A DNA stretch of 64,000 bases, from positions 69,568-133,567 of the forward strand of contig JBGUZU010000015.1 of NCBI GenBank assembly GCA_045223915.1. The letters are read 5' to 3'. A model generated the notes under the pieces. The model was not told the origin of the DNA and made no database searches. It saw only the letters and a list, made by a program, of their open reading frames with translations. Position 1 is the stretch's first letter, and every line of letters begins with the position of its first letter. Below are positions 51,401-58,004 of this stretch, in pieces. The stretch comes from Ruminimicrobiellum sp045223915 (GTDB lineage Bacteria > Elusimicrobiota > Endomicrobiia > Endomicrobiales > Endomicrobiaceae). Both the position numbers and the translations under genes were made by a program.

Positions 51401-53065
51401 GCACAACAATTAAGAGATTTTATTACAAGGTTTGATGTCGTTGAAACTGATGGATTAGCAGCAAGAATAATAAAGACAATATTAGGTACAATAGTAAAAG
51501 GTGCAAGCATAGTAAAACATATAGCAATAGATTACAGATATATAAAAGCAAGCGGAATACAAGAAGCAATAAGTATGTTCGGTAATAATACATACATGGA
51601 TGAATACGGACAAATACATATACCGCCGGTATTAATAGTTAATGATTTAAAGGGATTAAAAAATTTAAATAATACCGGAATAAAAGTAAACGGAAGATAT
51701 ATATATCAAGTAGGACAAAAAGGAATGTTGATATACGGAGCAGAGGGAGTGAACAGCGAAGATATAAGTATGGCGGTAAATGAAAGTCAAATGATAAAAG
51801 ATGCAATAGAACAAATGATAAGAGAGAAAGGATACGAAGGTGTAAGTGTTGAAGTTGATGGTGTAATACAAGAAGAAGGTGATGGTGTGAGATTTGAAAA
51901 CGGAATAACAATAATAGGAGCCGATGAATTACAGAATAAGAGTGCCGACTATATAGATGGTTATGTAAGTTCAAGTATAGAATTAAAGAGAAGTATGGGA
52001 GTTATGTATAGCCAAAAAGCATTGATAAGTTTGGAAAGTATAGATGATACCGAAAAATTAAGACAAGCATTAAAGCAAGGAAGAGCAAGAAAAATAATAA
52101 GCAAAGCTCAATATGATCAACTACAAATGACTTACGAAGAATTAATGGCAATGAGAGAAGCCGGAATAGAAATATATGTAGATAGTAATGAAATAGATGA
52201 AAATTTGAAAAAAGCGGGAATAACCGGGCAAATAATAAGAAAAGATAATCAAATATTTATACACGATTATTATACACAGGAAGATGTGGAAGTAGAAGAA
52301 GTTGGTGAGAATAATAGTTTAACGGATATAGAAAATATGTTAGTAAATTCACAAAAACTTATATTGATAGATATAAAGGTTTTGGCTGATAAATTCCAAA
52401 AAGAAAATATTTTGGGAGCATATAAAGGATTAAATACCTTGATAGGTAACATAAAGTTAAAAACAGGTATAGGACAATTGAGTGAAACGGATATAAAGAG
52501 TTTAGGATACAATTTAGATTACAATAAGTTACCGCAATTAACATTGTCAAAACCGTTACAGGAATATACTAAAGCTGAAATTGAAGATATGTTAACCGCA
52601 AGTATTTTAAGTATGGATACAAATACCGAAATAAGAATAATATTAAAGGCAATAGATAAAAATGATGCGTTAAAAGATTTGTTTACACAAATAATTAAAG
52701 AAAGAATTTTAGCTAAGACGGCATTAACACAAAATTATAAAGAGTTCGGCTTAAGAGATAAAAAATTGGAAATACTTTTAGGACAAATGTTGTTTATGCA
52801 AATGGATAACAAAAATAAAGCAATAATAGATCTTACATATATAGATTCTGATGGTACACAAAAAGAAGTAACCGGAAAAGAAAATGATTTAATAAATAAA
52901 ATAACACAAGATACGGAAAAAGCTATGAGAAAAGATGAAGTGGCAATAAATTCAATAATAGAAATAATATTGGTTTACGGAGATAGCTATAAAGATAAAC
53001 AGATGGCAAAACAATTGGATGTAAACGATGCAAGAAACTACAGAGCCATGATGGCAGCCGCATAG
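39500..53065 (+). CDS. giant secreted/membrane multidomain protein (4521 aa)
   Basis: One uninterrupted frame of 13.6 kb; AAGGAAG lies 6 bases before the ATG. In order: a signal/anchor helix (residues 12-36). An N-terminal domain (about 70-520) with NIQDLHCHPQTQRNI and VTGGFHSTELEEIL. An acidic linker (about 685-728). A helical region. A clan-CD-peptidase-like region with His1272 (FRGHGNE) and Cys1331 (DLSSCYS). A first CPBP-like membrane region (EE1501-1502, R1506, FVKAH ending His1551, HAINN at 1676). A coiled coil. An HD-GYP-like domain (His1895, HD1929-1930, His1958, HH1981-1982, Asp2090). A region at about 2527-2650 of unclear fold. A second CPBP-like region (EE2728-2729, R2733, FILAH ending His2761). 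At least six helical repeats (about 3213-3644). A PD-(D/E)XK-like motif (Asp3790, Gln3801, Lys3803). A C-terminal region of unknown fold. The whole is not a family I can name; giant proteins are known in Omnitrophota and related phyla. Domain calls rest on motifs only. Confidence 0.9.
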   Translation: MIIKFIKKKFNLIKICAVFITVCFVVSTLGANLYAIPLAENANKKYEDVFNKVSSISAEYGKITASKDANSDITIINIQDLHCHPQTQRNISKIITQIADNYNLKKIYVEGGYGDIDTSWLNTIKDEKIKRQIIEGLLEEGILTGSEYYKLTNNNEVELKGIDEEQIHKDNVRRLSWIIANQDKYKAVITKVEKEINILEKMHVNSRNERFNRDIEKYLTNEIDSRRFYRQLAKYVKDINENPDKYNNITAIRLEDYPNITKFIALRKTAKDIDVKEVTQQLQMVINELKNKLPYNVYTRLLSETENLSDSQKVVELITMLCNKEGINLENKYKSLHTFLESNGINRELNTVELVQEERQLLSEIRKALSYNNEEYEITFISDFSKYFKDYLEYKLTDADWKYFEKEFDQFITLYSKYATVNRIQEIYGDFEEINKYYKINDQRNNIFVSNLLKDEEISVSETDRVRQEEEILKNSKEVIIAVTGGFHSTELEEILAKKEVNTIVITPSIFEGIEKATKQYKGIIKEQSRYFQHQALAYTLASCTTDEYKKNLLYSMAKDLLGGNVERLREALGQDVDLTVFDNLQPLTEQEQEQISEQKNIIVSAASDIAADVLPKEGGKAIFVPNVSEIILKVSRSLVDAGIFLNNGPVFAAEELGLPNLDDISPEEYSRMPDSIQEALVAKEYGTEAESDERANEEENFAEESIDETEDVETLVEEETVDSSYLSEERKSELLKKLNNDREALDLLIDICCRKSVNFDLSKDSALLEMFIRKLNLGEDYLDFDYMYDIVRRSIHVANTFPIDTDLKFACFEKFIDFFNSEDKNKNGEVYYITLFRRLFSLNKKSLQFFYETLDGLSANDLVFYYDASKINKNLKFLLENFDKGIYEITDYSRLVNLFDNIDKLSFLSEGEFSYLISLPNKIFVSILYSSKDSFQLKTKLTVGKKYYYKGCDEDVARAIFDKAEKLQGLNVVFYPAFSRLNKEAILFILDSVNNSSEIEKILSLYRGMGLSPEFENSTRLKDFKDPRFKALVQYISSIQDRDFYDKLFFGIYDRENLRNIVNSIDDANFVKDYLLNPDYQKIYKNLFKKLADLNIKNVAAENNHLALKLILNKEFNQILTESGIDNISDEDNIIARYYSAIAVSRMIFDGVGGEKIDYDFNDEAGMELIKEVTDTYLEIMKEMLNVVLLDSDTKIYALCNSERVYGRDRFNIDTLQEIIEYMGIQLEIPGENVYRRVGNNKNASKGWLNAIETFVMDSIRTKGYFMFRGHGNENMLWVYDPKENDNGLATGNMLEVITPRELAESLFKLATRDQDPVDLRNITIDLSSCYSYYFARSVYNILEQKFKAENKTESYPTIITAAGLETEFGITDFRGMEGNLHKGINKLLRNFQRGSVSALTLGMVGVSEYMFGDSNITMFSSFFDENMLEKIAKTRESIAKFNISRHRTVETEPDILDNIEQTATRVNIRNVKKIAIRILPKFVTEASIFKEDKFAPIWEELFYRFAPALMLTILISVTMMFAPAGFVLFTKIGFAVILTLFQTIFVKAHIVTDWLRAKDSGGEKSSEEVPETSISDKQSKTVDLGKVFEKDLTFEDKINKIFKTVKERLFAVFSDSKDAESFKIFYKTNKIAAEHKDGLIIPTIAFTIPYVVVMCFFPSIQAVMIATIVSMALHAINNIVAKIIKEKGLLQKKKRDIDFQDIQRRIKHIKLLIENPNVERDLPELKEGSFVLKFGLARKAERRAESLLEYEKIRIFFINRLKDEMAKREEIKAELETIKKARKTKKNKAKIQELEEQLEIMEKEYPRIYNELLFADTKEVEKTIDKIDALLSIFEEIDIILDNIENFKLENADDEDAYKEISALEEDFLDFAENTFMNSLMSLYNNQKTTGIHVRRVVGDSNLIGTKMLSGNNVRMMYKLMLSSILHDIGKNLVPLQILDKQGSFDRLERNIMEFHVVFGGIILRSSILRRLSYTAENHHRYTLKTKMDDLGKETEVGDLHIPTISSLDEEKEEQIERIVKFLEEINPDLSFDSASPYPKSLEDIKSILEDNDMDLTESQQEKLDDLLREVEQIEEEVLIAKIVSLADVFEAVSPKLSFDSERTYQFPQKIRDISSMLENIDIDLTESQKREVIVLLAEIAQIDSEDDAAKKQEMEQKFIKKVLYDRSKSAVIKYVREKNYELIRENAFKIIFTKSPKKIFEELGKTEEEFMADFENDPKGTIDECMSLVDADKFEFDSDVIRAFLEFYFSSEDIRVNNAILESLNKGEENRFIVYIKDALYSLYKLQRSVNRMLVRFTPVIASIFSESQTDYDKYFKDKKVFLQRFKTEEGVKKVRSFEILKFGKSSIQRVIGRFEVPVFERDYDSLGMIVEKDSDGNIVSVKAKEGYGFSSLLIDGEPVGDEKNNLNFSAGQISAMLKDVQILDYDAPDIKEDEMDKYVAHIYLDDSKEDLEKAMEDAIKNNKLMVIHVFRKGFSTKGLTLGQIRDKYDQAYSLLQSDKLKNLPVLSETMRLERDVEVDPYITFDFFLKELLKNHFGHGNFGLFEYPIACYIAPDGSKMVTYDSSLDLGNGRYSSPFLSEEFKNRGITIGVLDDLMKETLIHGDGKGRKMMAESKTRNFEDSRRVDDSKIAGYRFFKATVTLKLETEEQIEAAKQYKKEQDAKARSVTSSSAVDEESGLYSFRTSTSKTSSTVSTATAEDWEDFWSSILKPFGLKLGNYAHVWEEVVFRYLPTAFILLGYMNPLVGLGIQIVFILAHPIGKWMASRMNWEKARKEGKQVGKKAGIGDLFKQIGKDLLLLTPTLVLMLPYVGALLSLAINPALSLIITPAIFTFANVIVQWLTRKDSGGEVISIDKNLVIFITIVSLGSYIFLPLIPVIHPIVNTLINPIVITNAINAGYLHYEYNKRQQDRGKSLNLAELFSGDSEKAKEVVKDGQESDAKSKSEHVKIVADSIDLEGNYEIEEKIKHFRFRKRDLVKFSDDNSFMENEDSFISITLPKGYELSNYGVNKSLSTKDGKIRIKKEKSFKRFIVITDDSKKEHIFFINEEGYREITISLEGKEDVSLKELKDKAGVDIGKDEIVPPKNEVLLKIHDLTVESCSEPFTIELSKEQKNNFIFIRGNFYKISEQGKKEIILKEELEKYGIDLEHSVIENGKIVSLRLILGAKIGVSVRQAVGIDEEEMAYRMEQILGSRDVDSRELITLDEYEEVPTDFVIYFFQVQGLAENVINDIINNISSEGIGATIYPKTLENILITNGFLEEDAKMWVERIFTEYIGDFSNMDISEEIPLDFLRYFLQKEENKNIHGQQDIIKLLSDRGKQISIEDLEQDLLTFGFSKEESVEIINEIKEKNLKIANNFLRKILEQLGLNEEDIEMLNGKGRNLTIKDLEDAFAEQGFDEIKIGEYIEKIKKSFEENMIPGYVSSFLVDKFRELGLNKKAANGRTANIIAKCGDKNSLILLTKLKEELVNDGVSEKEADLWVKQIYENYRASEAKKEKSSGTDGLQISFLKPFIEKKVSERKIVEFFFERTRFISIENLERELIGLGYSKQEAEILIERIRNEYPQQTERFQKIPTDYVISLFKKGFIDKKIVLFLEAGKTTSKEDLEKGFMRYGYSEQESKEIVGEILDQYSKDIRKRNVQIISKYQRERILMRADVSGTDQVISLRIENEQLESTRKVLSNINELDENQLISLLEHNPMLLSMLIEALNRGFVFDKKEIETFGELVEYLQKRKENNEKGDNENIVTLRGYFGEIYLAETTVSGELDGLKLILQLPKNVNEPGIDLIDPVTGMKIQVKIDEGDSTAEAFSKNPTVPIACTNRVAKKKNQPTIRGFVEMETMMGFATSFLGLIYKIGINIIKEEGKNPSYQIVVGGEIKDNVNLTNTSAIIKILNSLYEVEEETKVSDTNAILPENMGLVNRIMQSKFGNAFVVATVIAFKEFKASMKPSFVDMHQSESGRKGAQQLRDFITRFDVVETDGLAARIIKTILGTIVKGASIVKHIAIDYRYIKASGIQEAISMFGNNTYMDEYGQIHIPPVLIVNDLKGLKNLNNTGIKVNGRYIYQVGQKGMLIYGAEGVNSEDISMAVNESQMIKDAIEQMIREKGYEGVSVEVDGVIQEEGDGVRFENGITIIGADELQNKSADYIDGYVSSSIELKRSMGVMYSQKALISLESIDDTEKLRQALKQGRARKIISKAQYDQLQMTYEELMAMREAGIEIYVDSNEIDENLKKAGITGQIIRKDNQIFIHDYYTQEDVEVEEVGENNSLTDIENMLVNSQKLILIDIKVLADKFQKENILGAYKGLNTLIGNIKLKTGIGQLSETDIKSLGYNLDYNKLPQLTLSKPLQEYTKAEIEDMLTASILSMDTNTEIRIILKAIDKNDALKDLFTQIIKERILAKTALTQNYKEFGLRDKKLEILLGQMLFMQMDNKNKAIIDLTYIDSDGTQKEVTGKENDLINKITQDTEKAMRKDEVAINSIIEIILVYGDSYKDKQMAKQLDVNDARNYRAMMAAA

Positions 53066-53067
53066 TG

Positions 53068-53115
53068 ACGACAGAAGACTGGAAGATTAGAAGATTGGAA
53101 TAATGGATGGGAAAT
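53068..53115 (+). repeat. half composite element after the giant gene
   Basis: Directly after the stop codon a purine-rich arm (CAGAAGACTGGAAGATTAG and GAAGATTGGAATAATGG) of the same family as element 3. The C-rich partner is missing; a terminator follows. Confidence 0.55.
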
Positions 53116-53138
53116 ATAAGCTGTAAGCTTTAAGATAG

Positions 53139-53173
53139 AAAAACAGGCAAAAAAGATTTTTTGCCTGTTTTTT
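53139..53173. terminator. terminator after the giant gene
   Basis: AAAAACAGGCAAAAAA (53139-53154) pairs with TTTTTTGCCTGTTTTT (53157-53172), followed by further T. Its 3' edge is 3 bases from the TATAAT box (53176-53181) of the next gene. Confidence 0.9.
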
Positions 53174-53188
53174 AGTATAATTAACCTT

Positions 53189-53587
53189 ATGAAATACTTA
53201 TTAATGTTTACACTTATTTTCTGTATGTCTTCTTGTGCGGTGTTGGATTATCCCAAGAGAATTGCCGGATATTCAATTAAAAATTTCGAAACCGAACAAG
53301 ACGGCAGATTTTCTTTAAATTCCGATTTGGAACCGAGAAAAGCATATAACAAATGTAATCTTTTCTTATTTGAAAACAATATTCAAACAAACTTTAAAAG
53401 TGACAAAAAAATGTATATTGTTGCCAGCAAATTTACTTTGATATACGAATATACATTGGATTCCACGGAAGTTGCATTTTTCGTTTATGAAACAGATGAT
53501 AATAAATCTAAAATAGATGTGGTTTCAAACAATTCAAGACTTGCCAAATTTGTATATGATAAGTTAGTTGTTTATATGCAAAAATAA
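53189..53587 (+). CDS. small lipoprotein, unknown function
   Basis: A 132-aa protein with a lipoprotein signal, MKYLLMFTLIFCMSSC: the cysteine at residue 16 would be lipidated. The mature part has a central strand-rich region (YIVASKFTLIYEYTLDSTEVAFFVYE). No family is recognised, though the size and fold outline resemble DUF3568-like lipoproteins. TATAAT (53176-53181) ends 7 bases before the ATG and there is no Shine-Dalgarno, so the mRNA is probably leaderless. Confidence 0.65.
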   Translation: MKYLLMFTLIFCMSSCAVLDYPKRIAGYSIKNFETEQDGRFSLNSDLEPRKAYNKCNLFLFENNIQTNFKSDKKMYIVASKFTLIYEYTLDSTEVAFFVYETDDNKSKIDVVSNNSRLAKFVYDKLVVYMQK

Positions 53588-54040
53588 TTAAACAAATTTC
53601 GTTGTTACTTTTTTATCTTTCAATAATTCGATAATTTTTTTTATAATTTCTGTTCTGGGTAACAGATTGCTTTGTCTATAGAATTGATGTTGACCGTTAT
53701 CTGCCGTTCCTACAACAAAATTTATTTCATTTTCTTTTTGTATTAGTTTTATAACTTCAATTGCCGATATATTATCGGAAGTGTTACCGGACAATATTTT
53801 GTAACATTCATTTAAAGTTATAACACCTTCGTTTGCGAAATCTATTCCGTTAATAAAGTATTGGGGGGACTGTGTTGCGGAATTTATTTTAATATCGGGT
53901 TTTATATTAAGTTCTCTGCAATACATTTTCATTGTTGAAGAACCTAAAATAATTTTGTAACCGATACTGTTTACAAATTTCCTGCATATATCATTATCGT
54001 TGTTTTTATTTTTTGGTAATCCGGTTAAAATGTTTAACAT
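53588..54040 (-). CDS. short protein resembling the C-terminal part of hydrogenase-linked SpoIIE-type phosphatases
   Basis: About 150 aa, starting at the ATG at 54040 (MLNILTGLPKNKNNDN). The pattern IILGSSTMKMYCRELN, followed by PQYFINGIDFANEGVITLNECYKILSG, resembles the C-terminal domain of SpoIIE-like Ser/Thr phosphatases that accompany HydABC clusters in many anaerobes; here the phosphatase domain itself is absent. TATAAT on the minus strand (54047-54052) ends 6 bases before the ATG with no Shine-Dalgarno, so it may be leaderless. It lies directly downstream of hydA behind a terminator. The family link is from memory of the motif and should be treated as tentative. Confidence 0.6.
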   Translation of the reverse strand: MLNILTGLPKNKNNDNDICRKFVNSIGYKIILGSSTMKMYCRELNIKPDIKINSATQSPQYFINGIDFANEGVITLNECYKILSGNTSDNISAIEVIKLIQKENEINFVVGTADNGQHQFYRQSNLLPRTEIIKKIIELLKDKKVTTKFV

Positions 54041-54070
54041 TTTTTTATTATACAAAATAATACATAAATA

Positions 54071-54107
54071 AAAATAACCTGACACATTTTCTGTATCAGG
54101 TTATTTT
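54071..54107. terminator. terminator after the rex-hydCBA operon
   Basis: AAAATAACCTGA (54071-54082) pairs with TCAGGTTATTTT (54096-54107), with A and T runs on both sides and a small inner ACA/TGT pairing. Confidence 0.9.
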
Positions 54108-54122
54108 TTTATTTAAAAGAAA

Positions 54123-56117
54123 TTATTTCAAATTCTTTTCAATTTCTTTTGTTACTTTTTCAGGTGTAGCTTGTTCTATTACTGTTGTTCCTACACTTAC
54201 TACAGGTCCTCTTGAACATCTTTCAAAACAGAAAGAAGCTTTAACTTCAACTTTATCTGCAATTTTTTTGGATTCAACAAAATCAAGTATGGATTTCAAT
54301 ATCTTTTGAGAACCTCTTAACATACAACCTGTTCCGAAACAAACATTTACTTTAACACAGTTTGCATCAGTTGCAGCTTGAATTAAGAAAGGTTTTTCTG
54401 TTATTCTTCTTCTGTTTGTATGGAAAGTATGCAATATTTCGTGAGCTTTTTCACCGCCTACAGCGCCCAAAATTTCTTTATAAACCTGTTGAACATAAGG
54501 GTTGTCCTGAGGTTTGTGAAGTTCGAGAACACTGTCGTTTTCATAAAGACATTTTGTTCTCTTGTTTCTTACTTCGAGTTTATCATATACAGGTTGTCCT
54601 GCTCCGCCGATACATCCTCCGGGGCAAGCCATAACTTCGATTAAATCATATTCTTTTTCTTTATTCTTAATTTGTTTTATAACTTTTCTTGCATTACCTA
54701 ATCCGTAAACAACAGCTAATCTCAAATCTTTGTCACCGACTTTTAAGTTAGCTTCTCTTATACCTTCTTCACCTCTGATAAATGCAAATTCATCTGTATC
54801 GTTAGAATTTTCTTTAGATAATACATTTCTCAAAACAGCTTCCGCAACACCGCCGGAATTACCGAATATAACACCGCCTCCGGTCTTAAATCCTAAAGGC
54901 ATATCGAATGCGGACTGTTCAAGATTTGCAAAAGAAAGACCGGATTCTTCTATCATTCTTGCAAGTTCTTGTGTTGTTAAAACTATATCCGTATCGGGAA
55001 TTCCGTCTTTCGAAAGTTCAGGTCTTGTAGCTTCAAATTTCTTTGCCGTACAAGGCATAACCGAAACTACCACCAAATCTTCTCTCTTTATTCCGTACAT
55101 TTTAGGCAACATTTCTTTTGCTAATGATCCGAACATTCCTTGAGGAGACATACAACTTGAAAGGTTCTTTATCATATCAGGATAATATTGTTCAGTGAAT
55201 TTTATCCATGCAGGACAACATGATGTGAATTGAGGTAATTTTTCACCTTTTGTAAATCTTTCAACAAATTCATTTGCTTCTTCAACGATTGTTAAATCCG
55301 CCGTGAAAGAAACATCAAATACTTTAAAGAATCCCATAGATTTTAAAGCGGTTACCATTTTACCTGCGGCTTCCGTTCCGGATTCTTTTGCTATCCCGAA
55401 AGCTTCACCGATTGCAGCTCTTACTGCAGGAGCAATTGCTACAACAACTTTCTTATCTTTATTTCCTAAAGCACTCCAAACTTTTGTTACATCGGATTTT
55501 ATTGTTAATGCACCGGTAGGACATACTCTTGTACATTGACCGCAATAAATACATTCCGAAGATGCAAGACTCTTTCCGAAACTCGGGCTTACAGTTGCAT
55601 GTGAGCCTCTGAATGAAAAATCTATTGCACCTACAGTTTGAATTTCTTCGCAGAATCTTACACAATCACCGCAGAGAACACATTTGTTAGGATCTCTTAC
55701 GATAGACGGTGTTGAGAAATCTTTAGGTGTATCTTTTACTATCTTTTTGTATCTTATTGTCTGTATTCCCAATCTTCTTGCAAGTGTTTGGAGTTGGCAA
55801 TGTTCACTCTTGTGGCAAGAGGTACATTCTCTGTCGTGGTTTGCAAGTAACAATTCAACTATAATCTTTCTTAATTCTCTTATTTCGTTACTGTTTGTTA
55901 CAACTACCATACCGTCTTCCGCGGGAGTTGAACATGCAGGAACAAGACCTCTTTTTTCTACATTTACCAAACACAATCTGCAGGCACCGTAAGTGCTAAG
56001 TTCGGAATGATAACAAAATGTAGGTAATTCTATATTTGCTTTTCTTATAACTTCCAAAAGATTTTTCTCTTTATCAAAAGAAACTTTTTTACCGTTAATA
56101 GTTAATGTTTTTTCCAT
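54123..56117 (-). CDS. hydA: [FeFe]-hydrogenase catalytic subunit HydA of the trimeric type
   Basis: A 664-aa cytosolic enzyme that makes or oxidises H2. In order: an N-terminal [2Fe-2S] domain (CYHSELSTYGACRLCLV), a His-ligated [4Fe-4S] site (HDRECTSCHKSEHC), two [4Fe-4S] sites (CVLCGDCVRFCEE and CIYCGQCTRVCP), then the H-cluster with L1 TSCCPAW, L2 MPCTAKKFE and L3 ACPGGCIGGAGQP. A C-terminal thioredoxin-like [2Fe-2S] domain (CFGTGC...CFERCSRGP) is added, as in group A3 electron-bifurcating HydABC. With HydB and HydC it would couple NADH and reduced ferredoxin to H2. The gene is 3 bases after hydB. Confidence 0.96.
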   Translation of the reverse strand: MEKTLTINGKKVSFDKEKNLLEVIRKANIELPTFCYHSELSTYGACRLCLVNVEKRGLVPACSTPAEDGMVVVTNSNEIRELRKIIVELLLANHDRECTSCHKSEHCQLQTLARRLGIQTIRYKKIVKDTPKDFSTPSIVRDPNKCVLCGDCVRFCEEIQTVGAIDFSFRGSHATVSPSFGKSLASSECIYCGQCTRVCPTGALTIKSDVTKVWSALGNKDKKVVVAIAPAVRAAIGEAFGIAKESGTEAAGKMVTALKSMGFFKVFDVSFTADLTIVEEANEFVERFTKGEKLPQFTSCCPAWIKFTEQYYPDMIKNLSSCMSPQGMFGSLAKEMLPKMYGIKREDLVVVSVMPCTAKKFEATRPELSKDGIPDTDIVLTTQELARMIEESGLSFANLEQSAFDMPLGFKTGGGVIFGNSGGVAEAVLRNVLSKENSNDTDEFAFIRGEEGIREANLKVGDKDLRLAVVYGLGNARKVIKQIKNKEKEYDLIEVMACPGGCIGGAGQPVYDKLEVRNKRTKCLYENDSVLELHKPQDNPYVQQVYKEILGAVGGEKAHEILHTFHTNRRRITEKPFLIQAATDANCVKVNVCFGTGCMLRGSQKILKSILDFVESKKIADKVEVKASFCFERCSRGPVVSVGTTVIEQATPEKVTKEIEKNLK

Positions 56118-56120
56118 ATA

Positions 56121-58004
56121 TTATCCTCTCTTCACAGCACCAAATTTACATGTTGCAACACAAGCACCGCATTTTACACATAAGCTTTGGTCTATAGAAT
56201 GTTTTTGTTTTACTGCACCTTTAATAGCTCCTACAGGACACTTTCTTGCACAAGCCGTACAACCGATACATTTTGTTTGATCGATTGTGATTTGTGTTAA
56301 GCTGGAACATACTCCCGCAGGACATCTCTTTTCTTTAACGTGTGCATCATATTCATCTCTGAAATATTTCAAAGTAGATAATACCGGATTTGGTGCTGTT
56401 TTACCTAAAGCACATAAAGAACCTACTCTAACTGCATTTGCCAACTGTTCAAGTAAAGGAATTGTTTTTTCGTCGGCTCTGCCTTCCGTTATATCTTCAA
56501 GCATCATCAACATTTGTTTTGTTCCTTCTCTGCAAAGAACACATTTACCGCAGGATTCGCTTTGTGTAAATTGCATGAAGAATTTTGCCGTATTTACCAT
56601 ACAGGTTGTTTGGTTCATAACAACAAGTCCGCCCGAACCTACCATTGCACCTGCTTTTCTTAATGAATCGAAATCCAAAGGCAAATCAAGGTGTTCTCTT
56701 GTTAAACATGCACCGGAAGGTCCGCCGATTTGAACAGCTTTAAATGCATCTTCGGAAACATTACCTTTATCATCGGTAACTCCGCCTGCTATATCAAACA
56801 AGATTTCTCTTAATGTTGTTCCGAAAGGAACTTCTATAAGACCTGTGTTTTTAACGTAACCGGTAATAGCAAATGTTTTTGTTCCGGTAGATGTAGGAAC
56901 ACCGATCTTTTTATAAAAATCCGCACCGTCTCTTATTACCAAAGGAACGGTGGATAATGTTTCAACGTTGTTAATTACTGTAGGTTTTCCGTATAAACCG
57001 TGCTGTGCTGGGAACGGAGGTTTTGGGTTTGGCATACCTCTTTTACCTTCAACGGAAGCGATTAATGCTGTTTCTTCACCGCATACAAATGCTCCCGCAC
57101 CTTCCATAACATGAAGTGTAAAACTGAAATCGGAACCGAAAAGATTTTTACCTAATACTCCGATTTCTTCTGCTTTTTTAATAGCATTTTTCATTCTTTC
57201 TACAGCTAAATGATATTCTGTTCTGACATAAACATAACCTTCATCGGCACCTATAGCTTTTGCAGCTATAATCATACCTTCTATAACACTGTGAGGATTT
57301 CCTTCAAGAACACTTCTGTCCATAAATGCTCCCGGATCTCCTTCATCACCGTTACATATAACATATTTTTTAGGACCGGGTTGAACTCTTGTTAAATCCC
57401 ATTTTCTTCCTGTAGGGAATCCTGCTCCGCCTCTGCCTCTGAGTCCCGAATCCAACATTTCTTTACAAATTTGCTCGGGTGTCATTTCCAAACAAGCTTT
57501 TTTGGCTGAAGCATATCCGCCTTTACTTATATATTCTTCAATATCTTCCGCACCTATGAAACCGCAATTTTTAAGAACATATCTTCTTTGTTTTGCATAG
57601 AAAGGAATTTCTGCATGACCTTTATAGAATTTGTCGTTAATCTTGTAGCATAATCTTTCAACAACTTCATCTTTAATAATACTTTTTTCAATTATTTCTT
57701 TTACATCTTCAACTTTAACTTTTGTATAAAGAATATCGTCTTCACCTTTAATAACGGAAACCAAAGGCCCCATTTGACAAAAACCCTGACAGCCGCTTTT
57801 TGAAACGAGAGTTCCTTTACTTTCATCATTTAATTCTATACACAATTCAACATTTAATTCTTTTGCCAATCTTAAAAATTCGGCATAAACTTTTAAGGAA
57901 CCGTTTGCTACACAACCGGTACCTGCACAGATTATTATTCTTTTTGAAATCTGTTTAAAAGCTTTTTGTACTTTAGCGGAAATTTTATCTAAATCTACAG
58001 ACAT
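56121..58004 (-). CDS. hydB: NADH-binding hydrogenase subunit HydB (NuoF-like)
   Basis: A 627-aa flavoprotein. It has an N-terminal thioredoxin-like [2Fe-2S] domain (CAGTGCVANGSLKVY ... SGCQGFCQMGP), the NADH site GRGGAGFPTGRKW, the FMN region NGDEGDPGAFMDRSVLEGNPH, a [4Fe-4S] motif ESCGKCVLCREGT and two C-terminal ferredoxin-type clusters (CIGCTACARKCP and CVKCGACVATC). It is the bifurcation centre candidate of HydABC. Its ATG overlaps the hydC stop by one base. Confidence 0.96.
   Translation of the reverse strand: MSVDLDKISAKVQKAFKQISKRIIICAGTGCVANGSLKVYAEFLRLAKELNVELCIELNDESKGTLVSKSGCQGFCQMGPLVSVIKGEDDILYTKVKVEDVKEIIEKSIIKDEVVERLCYKINDKFYKGHAEIPFYAKQRRYVLKNCGFIGAEDIEEYISKGGYASAKKACLEMTPEQICKEMLDSGLRGRGGAGFPTGRKWDLTRVQPGPKKYVICNGDEGDPGAFMDRSVLEGNPHSVIEGMIIAAKAIGADEGYVYVRTEYHLAVERMKNAIKKAEEIGVLGKNLFGSDFSFTLHVMEGAGAFVCGEETALIASVEGKRGMPNPKPPFPAQHGLYGKPTVINNVETLSTVPLVIRDGADFYKKIGVPTSTGTKTFAITGYVKNTGLIEVPFGTTLREILFDIAGGVTDDKGNVSEDAFKAVQIGGPSGACLTREHLDLPLDFDSLRKAGAMVGSGGLVVMNQTTCMVNTAKFFMQFTQSESCGKCVLCREGTKQMLMMLEDITEGRADEKTIPLLEQLANAVRVGSLCALGKTAPNPVLSTLKYFRDEYDAHVKEKRCPAGVCSSLTQITIDQTKCIGCTACARKCPVGAIKGAVKQKHSIDQSLCVKCGACVATCKFGAVKRG

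Noticed and set aside
39500..53065. The giant gene as an assembly or annotation artefact joining several genes
   Set aside because: The frame is open throughout, composition is even, and no internal terminator or strong start site is evident.
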